NCBI GenBank assembly: GCA_023053575.1
Contig: JAKZAP010000014.1
Span: 21,788,938 to 21,852,937 of the forward strand
Reading direction: 5' to 3'
DNA from: Branchinecta lynchi
Lineage: Eukaryota > Arthropoda > Branchiopoda > Anostraca > Branchinectidae
DNA: 64,000 nucleotides
Part shown: positions 55,205 through 64,000 of the stretch, piece by piece
Position numbering within the stretch: position 1 is the first letter of the stretch
Layout of the letters: each line of letters starts with the position of its first letter
The notes under the pieces: generated by a model
What the model was told of the DNA's origin: nothing
Databases searched by the model: none
Seen by the model: the letters and a program-made list of their open reading frames with translations, nothing else
Translations under genes and position numbers: made by a program

Positions 55205-55379
55205 ACCAGGGGCGTCATGTATGGTGGGGGGGGGCGTCCCCCCCCCCAATATTGTCGGTTATTCAGTAAAAGAAAGATTGAGTCGGCGCGAGATTTTTTG
55301 TAAAAGCAGCCGATTCTTTGGGGGGAAAGCAGTCGATTTTTCTGTAAAAATGGTGGATTTTTCTTAAAAATGGTCGGTT

Positions 55380-57990
55380 TTTGGGATCCCAAAACGTAAG
55401 TGGAGGGATACCTACGACATCGCAAAGTTGTACGTCCGTCTGTCTGGCACAATAACTCTCGAAGGGGTTGAGATATTTTGATCAAACTTGGCATGAGGAC
55501 TCTTTAGGCCAAAGAACAGGTCAAGCTAGAAGATGGGCTAGAAGATTCGGCAAGACATTTGAAATTTGCTGCAAATGAAAAGTACTGTCTGTTTGCAACG
55601 TTTTTCAATCTTTTTATTACGCATGGTTTTGTGCCGTCATCGATTATGGATGTTAGTATTGTGCCAATCCCGAAAGGTCGTGGTTGCGATACTTCAAAAT
55701 CTGATAACTATAGACCAATCGCTTTGGCTACAGTTACTTCTAAATTGCTTGAAAAATGTGTGCTTATGAAATTGTCTGGTTGTTTGCGAACAAGTGATTT
55801 TCAGTTTGGGTTTAAGTCTTCACATGGAGTAGACTTTGCTATTTTCTTGTTTAAGTTCGTGTTTGAATACTTCTGGTTTTACTCAACACCTGTATTTGCG
55901 TGCTTCGTCGATTCGACTAAGGCTTTTGACAGAGCCAACCATGATAAAATTTTGCAGGATAGGAAGGTTCCTGTGCAATTTCTTCGCCTTTTGGCTTTTT
56001 GGTTCCGGAATCAGCGGTTTTGTGTAAAATGGGGTTGTGAAACAAGTAGTTCATTCGGGTTGATTAATGGTTTGCGGCAAGGAGGGGTGCTATCGCCATT
56101 GCTTTATGCTGTTTATGTTGATTTACTTTCTCAAAGACTGAAGGATTCAAATACAGGTTGTTTTGTTGGTGGAGTTTGCTTTAACCATTTTCTTTTCGCT
56201 GACGATCTTGTTGTTCTTTCCCCTACGGCGTTTGGTCTTAATAAGCTTCTGAGGGTGTGTGATACGTTTGCAGAGGAGCATAACATTCTGTTTAATCCTA
56301 AGAAAACTGTGGCTATGGCTTTCCTACCTATTGGTTGTTCTGTACCTAGGATTCCCATTGTGTTGTCGGGCCGAAATGTTTGCTACGTTACTGAATGAAG
56401 ATATTTAGGTTTCTTCGTCAATGAGAATTTGAAGGATTATACTCACCTCCGTGACCTTGCGCACAGTGTTTGTAAGAGAGGGAACGTTTTAATACGGAAA
56501 TTTGGTTTTGTAAACAGTGCAATTAAGATTAGGCTGTTTAAGACGTATTGCTATCAGTTTTTTGCACTAGCTTTATGTTATCGTTGTACTAACAGGTCGT
56601 ACTGTAATCTGGAGGCTTGTTACAAGAGAATATTTAGGCGTCTGATTGGTCTGCCGGCTCGAGAGAGCATAAGTCAGGCATTTGTCCAGAACCATTGCTG
56701 CAGTTTTGCTGAACTTGCTCGTAAAGCCCGGTCATCTTTGGTTGTCAGGTTATGGCGGTCGATGAACTGTCTGATCATCCTGGCAGCAAACCCCATTTTC
56801 TACAACCTAACAGTCTGGAGGCATCTGCTGGAGATACGTTGATGTTGTACCATAGTGTTGTTGTTTTTTGTTTGTTGTTTGTATGTTCGTTTATGGCGAA
56901 AGCTGAATTAAAAAATTAATAATAATAATAATAATAATAGCACTATGTTTAGGGGTGGGGGAGGTGTTCGAAATTAAAGGGAACAATTTTTTGTTTTTGT
57001 TTTAAAAGCTAATGAAATAGTCGAATTAGGGGACATGCTGAATCCGAATATTATGAAATTTTTTTGGGGGGGAAACAGTCGATTTTTCTTAAAAACGGTC
57101 GGTTTCTTCGGCTAGATGGGCTATATAGCAAATATGTTTAGGGGTGGGTAAAAATTTATTTTTTCGCCGGACAAAGAGTTCACCCGGAAACTTGGAAATT
57201 TGTGAAAAGTAAAAGTTTAATCTGAAGTTGATTAGAGGTTCAGTTTAGGTGCAAGGAGACGTGCTGAGTCTGAATATGAAAACTATTTTCTCGTCGGACA
57301 ATTAGTTCGGCTGGAATCCGGCAAAAACCGGAGAAGTTGTTTAGTAGTAGTAGTAGTAGAACAGTTCTATGGAAAATAAACATTTTGTTTTCAATAGCAC
57401 AACAAAAGCGGGGCTTGCGAAGCTGTGCTAACTTGTAAGAGAAAAAAGAAGAGAAGAGACAAGATGTTTGATCTTTGGGTAAGAAGACACGCTGAGTATA
57501 TGACAATCAGTTTCTCGCCGGACGTGTCGATCGCTCGGAATCCGGCTGAAACCGGAAAAATGTTTAAAAGTAAGATTTTAATCTGAAATTGATGAGAGGT
57601 TCGATCTAGAGGCAAGAAGACATGCTCAATTCGTTTTTTGAGCTTTAGTTTTTTGCCAGAAAAGTAGTTTGTCCGGAATCCAGCCGAAACCGGAAGTTGG
57701 GCAGAAGTAAGGAAGGAAGGAGATACGATTTAGGCTATAGGGTAAACTATATGCTAAATCCATATTTGAATATTTGACCGCACAAAAAGGATATCTGAAT
57801 ATATCTGAAGTTGGTGAAATTCAGCTGGCGTATCCATTTTGCACGTAAAATAGAACTTAAATTGGTCTTCTCCGATTATTACCATTGGCCTTAATTTGTT
57901 TCTAAGTTTTAAAACTAAAAACTTTTAAAAGTCTGTTGAAGACGGAATATCTACAATACCGAATTGTCTGGAGCAAACATTAAAATTTTG
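55380..57990 (-). repeat. Element A copy 6, middle layer of the nest
   Basis: TTTTTGGGATCCCAAAACGT at 55380 and GGGATCCCACCGAAGCCTTT at the right. The break at AGATGGGCT (55539) and resumption at CACTATGTTTAGGGGTGG (56940) define the LINE insertion. D-like AACAGTCGATTTTTC also appears inside at 57065-57110. Confidence 0.8.
55540..56939 (+). pseudogene. LINE reverse transcriptase with a single in-frame stop, innermost layer
   Basis: One frame runs from about 55541 to the TGA at 56840-56842, broken only by a TGA at 56396-56398. Order: HGFVPSSIMDVSIVPIPKGR, NYRPIALATVTSKLLEKCVL, FQFGFKSSHGVDFA, CFVDSTKAFDRANHDKIL, GLRQGGVLSPLLYAVYVDLL, catalytic F-A-D-D-L-V-V-L-S, then after the stop RYLGFFVNENLKDYTHLRDL and YKRIFRRLIGLPARESISQA. 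It is 5' truncated at the RT N-terminus, with a (TAA)n tail at 56917-56938. CR1/L2-like; the youngest-looking LINE here. Confidence 0.88.
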
Positions 57991-58145
57991 GGATCCCACC
58001 GAAGCCTTTGGTCATGTTCTTAAAGTCAGTCGATCTTTCGTCAAACAATAGTTTTTTCCGCTAAAAAAGGTCGGTAAAAACGAAAAGCCAGTTTATAAAT
58101 AACTTGCCCCCCCCCCCAAAAAAAAAAAATGTTTGGCTAGTAACA

Positions 58146-58746
58146 CCTGTGCACCACACATTCGTACCTTGCACTTTAAAGAGTCAGGGACCTAACTATC
58201 GACCGTTCAAATGGAAGACCATTAAAGCAGGCCACAAAAAATGGTATTCCTACCACATACACAATGCTAACCATCCCTACTGTCACTATGAATGTTTAAA
58301 ACCACTAAAACCACCGTAAAACAATGAGTAAATAAAAAAAAACCCACCAAACTTCCTAGGTTTGAAATAACTCTGTCTGGACTGTATCTCAGCCGATTAT
58401 CCCGGACAGCTGTTATGGCACGTAGGGAGCCAAGGGTTAAAATAATAATTTCCATCTAATGCTCCAACTGTTTATTACAAATAGAAATAAAATAAAAAAA
58501 CCAAGACCAGTGTGGTACCTTTGAAGACATACAAAAATTATCAATTAGGTCTTATAATTCTTTGCAAATCAATCCTGGAAAATCTCGTCATCTAGAAAAA
58601 AAGACTTTCGGCATGGGTTTTTTCTCAAGCCGAAACAGCAACCCGGCAATCGCGTTCAATTCAAAATAAACCTGTGGCATGCGATTACTAAGAAAAGGTA
58701 AACTGAATATTTGGAATAGTACTTTAAAAAAAAAAAAGAATCTTAC
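58146..58746. other. Gene 2 intron immediately downstream of the MA exon
   Basis: The frame 58104-58319 includes a C/A tract from D and is not a gene. Nothing else recognised. Confidence 0.35.
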
Positions 58747-58859
58747 CTCCAAATCTCGATCCGCATTCCTCATGTGCTCCGCAATGTACAGGACGCCTCG
58801 AAGTGCATTCCGGATTTCCGGGGGAAGATCCTCGTCCGGGCGGAAAGAGATGCATTCTT
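58747..58859 (-). CDS. nAChR-like subunit 2, MA helix exon
   Basis: Penultimate exon on the minus strand, 113 bases: two bases finishing a codon, then 37 codons. The acceptor reads TATGATTTCAG and the donor is GTAAGA (58746-58745). It encodes ECISFRPDEDLPPEIRNALR then GVLYIAEHMRNADRDLE, the amphipathic MA helix that precedes TM4 in nicotinic receptors (compare IKNVQFIQNHMKRLDEF in gene 1). The open frame continues to 58588 past the donor into T-rich sequence, which is read as intron. The join DLE to VVEDWKYVA of the next exon is exactly the family pattern. Confidence is high because the two exons support one another in phase and homology. Confidence 0.92.
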
Positions 58860-59134
58860 CTGAAATCATAATAAATCACATAAAATGGCTCCTGCAGCTA
58901 CATAATCGAATCCACTTTCCATCTGATTCGTAGCCAAAAACTTCCGCTTTACTGGGCGATTATCAGTATGCAGAAGAAAACATAAAAATGTCAGACTAAC
59001 AAAATTAGAGATATGAAAGCTTTTTATTTACATTTTTTTCGGTTCAAAAGAAGAATAATGGAATAGGAGCCTTGGATGAACGGATGGTCGCTGATAAGCT
59101 AGGCAAAGATCAAAAGCAGAATATTAGAGAGTCA
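58860..59134. other. Gene 2 intron upstream of the MA exon
   Basis: Acceptor region for the 58859 exon on the minus strand; otherwise unassigned. Confidence 0.4.
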
Positions 59135-61087
59135 CAAGAGCTGGAAGCTCATATGGTACTTGCAAGGCTGGGTTAGAGGAGGAATTCGTGGCTTTGTTGT
59201 GATCATTTGTAAGCAAAACCCTTGAGATAAAAATGGTCATTGGTCTTTGGAAATCACGAGAATGGATTGTTCGTAGAGCTGTTTTTATTTGTGCATTTGG
59301 CTGTGATGATGCGCACTTTAAGGGCGCTAGAGGTTCATCTGTAATGAACACTCCTGAAGCACAAATGATGGTAAGCTCATTGGAATTATGAAAATGTATA
59401 TTTTGCTCAAAATTGTTGTTTGTATTTTGAATGAATGAATGAAAAAATTTATTTCCCGTCAAAATTGGTCCGAGTGGGCCTAGACGGAGTAAAGAAAATA
59501 AAAAAGAAGAGAAAAAAAAATAACAACACACAATACAACATTTTAACACAACAAAAATGTAAGAGAATACAAACATTAGCATGTAAATGAGTCGTATAAA
59601 CCGTGGGATCTGTTTAATGAACTTTCAAACTTTCCATTTTGTTTATAAGAGAAGTTATTTCAAATGGAGGGAGGTTTTTTTTTTTTTTTTTGGTTTTATT
59701 CTTGCCTCAATCACAGTCACAGGATCGGCAAGATGGCATTTTGTACTGATTTTTGTATTCTTTGCCCATGGGGGGAGACTCAAAAGATACTTGGCATACC
59801 GATAATAATATGATCTAATATTTGATAATAATATGATCTAATATTTTGACGTTGGGATTGTAGCATTATCTGTCAAAGTGGTGCCAAAGCTGAATTTTAA
59901 GAAATTCAATTGTAAGCAAAACCGCTTAGGCAAAAATGATCATGGGCCCTTGAGGATCATGAATATATATCGTTTGGTTAAAGTATTTTTTTTTTTACTT
60001 TTCGGTTCAGAAACGCACTTTAAGGATGCTAAAAATTAGTGTTTAAGCAACACCCTTGAGTTAAAATGAATACTTCGCTTAAAAGCATTTTTGCACTTTG
60101 TGCTTAGGATTAACGGATTGTCGGATCTGAAAAGAGACGATTCCTAGGCCAATCTTGTCAGGTTTCTAATGTTCAGGTCAACTTTCATCGCCCTAGCACA
60201 CCTGGAAGTAACTTAATTCGCGATCACCAAATTCCCCCCCCCCCCACCAACTCCCCTCACAGTGCCCGAACCCGGTCCGGTTTTGTCACTGCTGTATCAA
60301 GTTCTTATCCTTGTTCTTCCTACCAAGTTTCACCCCAACCGCTCCACTCTAAGCGTGTCACAAGACTTCCGCCCCCCCCCCCACATTCATCGGATCCGGT
60401 TAAGACTTTTACTGGGTCATCCGAGATACGAGGTCTTTCAAAATATCAAGTTTCGTTAAGATCCAATCACCCGTTCCAATGTTATACATTCCTCAAGATT
60501 CCGGATTCTCCCTCCCTCCACTCCCCCCACGGTGGTCGGATCGAGAAGCTGAATATTTCCAGGTTAATTTGGTTGGATCCCTAACTTGCCTGCCAAGTTT
60601 TATTGTCCTAGCCCACCTGGAAGTAACTTAACTTCGCATCACCGGAACTCCCCTCCGACTCCCCCCACAGTGCAATAGGGCTTGTGCTTGTTCCTCCCAC
60701 CAAGATTCATCCCAATCGCTCCACTCTAAGCGTGTCACATGATTTCCGGTTCCCCCCATATTCATCGGATTCGGTCCGGACTTGAAATGGGACATCTGAG
60801 ACATGACGTCGTTCCAAATATCAAGTTTCATTAAGATCCAATCACCCGTTCGAAAGTTATGCATGTCACTAAATTCCGGATTCCGGCTCCCCTCCCTCCC
60901 CCAAGATGGTCGGATCGAGTAAGTGACTATTTCCAAGCTAGTTTGGTCGGGTCCCTACTATGACTGCCAAGTTTTATCGTCCTAGCACATCTGGAAGTAC
61001 CCTAACTCGCAAACACCAGACTAACCGACCGACCGACAGAAAAGTGATCGGTATATGGCACTTGGCCGGAAGGCAAGTGCCGTAAAA
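59135..61087 (-). repeat. Element B copy 7, both ends present
   Basis: Left end CAAGAGCTGGAAGCTC then ATATGGTACTTGCAAGG; right end GGTATATGGCACTTGGCC, GGAAG, GCAAGTGCC. Cores read CAAGTTTCATC near 60189, 60323, 60447, 60594, 60698, 60821 and 60969 in the strict order i, iii, ii, i, iii, ii, i. A LINE-L fragment (59436-59880) is nested in the AT-rich part. Confidence 0.88.
59436..59880 (-). pseudogene. LINE-L fragment nested in element B
   Basis: The minus strand includes AKYLLSLPPWAKNTKISTKC and a 3' part TTTACTCCGTCTAGGCCCAC with a (CATT)n tail (59432-59450 plus strand). A 23-base duplication (GATAATAATATGATCTAATA) stands at 59801-59846. Confidence 0.55.
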
Positions 61088-61088
61088 A

Positions 61089-62112
61089 AGAACAAAATGT
61101 TTTCTAAATCTCTTCAAACTAGGAAGAGCGTAATGTAACAGATTAGAATCAAGAATTCTGGCAGAAGATAAGATCCGTTGATAGGAGAACCAGACAAAAC
61201 TGTTGTGACGTCCGACCTTTTGCCCGAATTCTCCGGAAAAAGAATTTGCCAAAACACAAGAATGACCGAAAATCTCACAATGAATCAGAAGAAGCAACTA
61301 ATTCCTCCTCCAATACATTCATCCGAGCGTTACCTAAAGTCTTTTGTACCAGACATTAAACAGTATAACTGTTCCTAGCTATGGTAGTTTTATTTAGAAA
61401 TTTTCAACGAGCTACGGTATGTAATTTTGACCTGTCTTTTGTTTGTTAATGTACTTTATTTATGAACTTGACTATTTTATTTATAAATTTTAATGTTATC
61501 AAATAAGTAATATTGAGATGTCGAGTTGATTGATAGTGACTGAAGTGTCTTTGATTGAATTTACATATCCGAATCTATTTCAATGTATTTAGAGATATTA
61601 AGGGTTAAATCATCGTTTATTTATTTAAATACATTGTTTCTTTTAGCCCAAGTTACAAGAAAGTTGCGGAAGGTCAGCTAAATAGCACTACATATGTTTC
61701 TGCTGACGTTGGCTGAGAAGTTTAATGCTATCAGATAAGTAATATTGAGATGTCGAGTTGATTGATAGTGCTTGAAGTGTCTTTGGTTGAACTGACCTAT
61801 CCAAAGTTATTCCATTGTATCTAGAGATATTATGGGTTAACTCATCGTTTATTTATTTAAATACATTGTTTCTTAAAGCCCAAGTTACAAGAAAGTTCCT
61901 GAATGTCAGTTAAATCGCACTACATATGTTTCTGATGACGTTCCGAGATGGTTGACTGCTTTAAAACTTAACTATGCTTACAGCAGAATGCTACGGCTAT
62001 TTCTAGCCTCTTTCCATGTTCCTTGCCTTGGCGATAAAGTTACGATATATACAGAACAGATCATCTGACCATTAAGTTTCCAGAAAACACTGATACATCA
62101 CGTAGAGAGAAA
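61089..62112 (+). repeat. Segmental duplication, copy 1 (empty site of the 63139 MITE)
   Basis: ATGTTTTCTAAATCTCTTCA (61098) and the 61866-62110 stretch (GCCCAAGTTACAAGAAAGTT ... GATCATCTGACCATTAAGTT) recur at 62893-63430. Within it 61491-61722 and 61723-61960 are a tandem duplication of ~232 bases (TAATATTGAGATGTCGAGTT in both). At TTACAGCAGAATGC copy 1 lacks the MITE. Confidence 0.75.
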
Positions 62113-62886
62113 CAAGACCAAAGAGTTTCGATGGGATCCCAAAAATCTTTTATTTGATCCGACAATTGGGTCTTGTCTTCGCTAGGCTAATCATATGAGA
62201 AAACCAAGTTCAGATATACCACTATCAGCCATATCTATTTTGACGATACTGACCGAAACTTCCTGGTTTACTTCTGCCAAATTTCCGGTTTCGGCCGAAT
62301 TCCGAGCGAACTACTTGTCCAGTAAGAAAAGAAAATTCAGAAACAAATTCAGCGTATCTCCTTATACCTACAAAGAACATCTAATCAACTTCAATAAAAT
62401 TTTAACTTGTAAATTATTTCCAGTTTCAACCGGATTCCGGATGGATCATATGACCGGTAAAAAATGATTGTCATTTAAATACTCAGCGTCTCTTATTATC
62501 CCTAAATCTGCCATCTAATCAACTTCAAATAAAACTTTTCCTTTTAAAAAATTATCCGGTTTTTGCCGGATTCCGGACGAGCTATTGTCCAGCGGAAAAA
62601 TGGTTTCCGACATCATTTGCAGTATGTCTTCTTATTCCATAATCGAATATCACAGTAGCTGTTTAAAAATATTTTGTTTGCCTCTTAACTTGACCTCCCC
62701 CCCACACCCGTGAATGTAGGGCTACAGAGCCCAACTACGAACTTGACCTTACCCTTGACCCAAAGAATCTTTACACCAAGGTTCATCAAAATATCTCATT
62801 CCCTTCAAGCGTTATATCGTGCTGACAGACGGACAACTTTTGCGATGTCATAGGTATCCCTCCACTTACGCTTTGGTATCCCAAAA
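62113..62886 (+). repeat. Element A copy 7
   Basis: CAAGACCAAAGAGTTTCGAT then GGGATCCCAAAAA at the left; CCACTTACGCTTTGGTATCC then CAAAAA at the right. Holds three to four ~137-base units. It lies between the two copies of a segmental duplication. Confidence 0.85.
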
Positions 62887-63430
62887 ACAACAACAATGTT
62901 TTCTAAATCTCTTCAAAGTAGGAGGAGCGTAATGTAACAGATGCGAATCAAGAACTCATCTGGCAGAAGAAAGATCCTTGATGGGAGAGTTGTTGACGTC
63001 CGAAATACAATGTTTCTTGAAGCCCAAGTTACAAGAAAGTTTCTGAAGGTCAGTTAAATCGTACTACAGATGTTTCTGTCAAGACGTTCTGAGATGGTTG
63101 ACTGCTTTAAAACTTATTTATGCTGCTTACAGCACAAGCAGGCCCGTATCCAGGAATTGGGGGGGGGGGTGCCTGCTGGTCGGACAAAAAGTACAAAAAA
63201 CAAACAGTGCAGAGGGAAAAGCCTATACAAACTATTATTTTTGTATGTTTCGTGGGGGGGGGGGGGTCAACCCCCTAACCACCCCTGGATACGGCCTTGA
63301 GCACAAGCCTATGGCTATTTCCAGCCTCTTTCCATGCTCCTTGCCTTGGGTGATGAACGTGGCAAAATACGCATAACCGATCATCTGACCATTAAGTTTC
63401 TCGAAAGCAGTCATAAATCACGTAAAAAGA
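62887..63430 (+). repeat. Segmental duplication, copy 2 (with internal deletion and MITE)
   Basis: Matches 61089-61205 and then 61866-62112; the ~660 bases between are missing. Element C is inserted after AGCACAAG at 63138. Confidence 0.75.
63139..63299. mobile_element. Element C, complete hAT MITE, TSD AGCACAAG
   Basis: 161 bases: CAGGCCCGTATCCAGGA ... CCCTGGATACGGCCTTG, with G-tracts just inside both ends, flanked by AGCACAAG at 63131-63138 and 63300-63307. Non-coding; the frames 63070-63376 crossing it are artefacts. Reference copy of the family. Confidence 0.95.
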
Positions 63431-63487
63431 AAAACGTGGCAAGCGTGATAATCAGTGTAATGCCAAAAAGAGAGGTTGAGTTACAAT

Positions 63488-63617
63488 GGTAACTGGTCAG
63501 ATTCCACGATAACTGCAAAAACGCCTTTTGACCGTGATATCAAATACCATGGTAACTCCAAAAACGAATTTAGACCGTGAAATCAGATACCATACTATCT
63601 GCAAAAACGCGAGTAAT
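63488..63617. repeat. Element J fragment
   Basis: Three units like ATAACTGCAAAAACGCCTTT and ATCAGATACCATACTATCTG ending CAAAAACGCGAGTA, as in 26700-26829. Confidence 0.6.
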
Positions 63618-64000
63618 ATATACCCACCAGGGGCCTTACTAGCCGTGATGTCTGGGAGAGGGGGGTGGGGGAAGGTAACTTGTAATGACTGTACCCCCTC
63701 CCCCCAGAAATGTGTGGCCTTTTTGACAGCCACCAAGACAGGAAAAGTAGACGTGGAACAACCAGTACCGTTTTTCAACAGAACTGACAGAATGTTGAAT
63801 TATGTACAAAGGTTTTGCTTAGGCTAGCGTTGTGAATAAAGGTGTGTTGCTTCTACAACAGTCCAAACATTGAAAGGATAAACCACCACAAACCCCTTGT
63901 CAAAACGAACTTTCATACTGCAGGATTCATACCTGTTTCGAATAAAATAATCATACTCTTTGATAACATTAAGTTTCTGACTCACAATAGCTTATAACTT
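63618..64000. other. No gene recognised
   Basis: A G-rich patch at 63655-63675 and C-rich patch at 63693-63706 in inverted relation suggest another G-tract MITE, not delimited. The frames 63497-63778 (-) and 63528-63827 (+) cross repeats. Confidence 0.3.

Larger units (their letters stand above)
55205..58145. mobile_element. Element D copy 2, outer layer of a three-level nest
   Basis: The left border is CACCACAC then CAGGGGCGTC with a GGGGGCGTCCCCC tract; the right part resumes near 58000 with CAGTCGATCTTTCGTC and ends TAGTAACACCTGTG before CACCACAC (58151-58158). The matching 8-mers suggest a hAT-type target duplication, though the inverted ends pair poorly. Element A occupies 55380-57990. 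Confidence 0.6.
47417..58859 (-). other. Gene 2: second nAChR subunit gene, last two exons and 11-kb intron
   Basis: A second subunit gene runs leftward. The two visible coding exons (58747-58859 and 47417-47632) join in phase 0 across an 11.1-kb intron to give the MA helix, TM4 and the C-terminus. Upstream exons (TM1-TM3 and extracellular domain) must lie beyond 58859; nothing recognisable was found between there and 64000, so the preceding intron is at least 5 kb. The gene converges on gene 1. Because the ligand-binding part is outside the window, alpha versus beta type cannot be decided. Confidence 0.9.

Noticed and set aside
63070..63376. Two overlapping glycine-rich frames
   Set aside because: They cross element C's G-tracts; both are translations of a MITE.
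58860..64000. Search for TM1-TM3 exon of gene 2 on the minus strand
   Set aside because: No frame with the G-E-K or TM2/TM3 patterns was found; the interval is filled with B, duplication, A and C, so the exon must lie outside.

Overview
This is a stretch of animal nuclear DNA, probably arthropod or another ecdysozoan. It has long introns with GT-AG splice sites, pentameric ligand-gated ion channel exons whose motifs look most like arthropod nicotinic acetylcholine receptor (nAChR) alpha subunits, and a heavy load of LINE fragments and short terminal-inverted-repeat elements. Nothing here is bacterial. The species assignment is inference only.

Genes. Two nAChR-like subunit genes converge, both truncated by the window. 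Gene 1 (+) has five exons: 3006-3186 (Cys-loop), 20886-21042 (loop C with the vicinal cysteine pair that marks an alpha subunit), 24774-25198 (TM1-TM3), 31613-31894 (cytoplasmic loop with a polyproline tract and MA helix) and 36305-36505 (TM4, C-terminus, stop). Splice phases agree at every junction and no exon contains a stop; the N-terminal exons lie left of the window. Gene 2 (-) shows its last two exons: 58747-58859 (MA helix) and 47417-47632 (TM4, C-terminus, stop). The stop codons face each other about 11 kb apart. A degraded copy of part of gene 1's Cys-loop exon lies at about 22517-22596.

Repeats fill nearly everything else. Element A (about 1 kb; ~137-bp internal tandem units; palindrome TTTTGGGATCCCAAAA at one end) is at 1-1050, 21433-22290, 28087-28967, 29545-30060, 47813-48945, 55380-57990 and 62113-62886. 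Element B (about 2 kb) is a chain of ~140-bp modules, each with a GATGAAACTTGG-like core and a G-tract, arranged as a three-module higher-order repeat and ending in a hairpin; copies are at 7581-9591, 14360-16129, 16146-16852, 19838-20453, 32365-34365, 38583-40500 and 59135-61087. Several MITEs have clean 8-bp target duplications (hAT-type). Other families have TA-flanked GTTGCG ends or AGAAGTTTCAT ends. LINE remains include a minus-strand element (ORF1, endonuclease, RT) spread over 5.1-13.3 kb by later insertions, and a reverse transcriptase with one stop at 55540-56939.

Layout. 1-3005: repeats upstream of gene 1's first visible exon. 3187-20885: a 17.7-kb intron packed with a shattered LINE and elements B and K. 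21043-36304: three shorter introns with MITEs, A and B copies and a relict hAT transposase. 36506-47416: intergenic zone between the two 3' ends. 47633-58746: last intron of gene 2, with a three-level nested insertion at 55.2-58.1 kb. 58860-64000: B, a segmental duplication, A and a MITE whose empty site survives in the paralogous copy. All coordinates and alignments were made by eye; repeat borders are approximate unless a target duplication fixes them.
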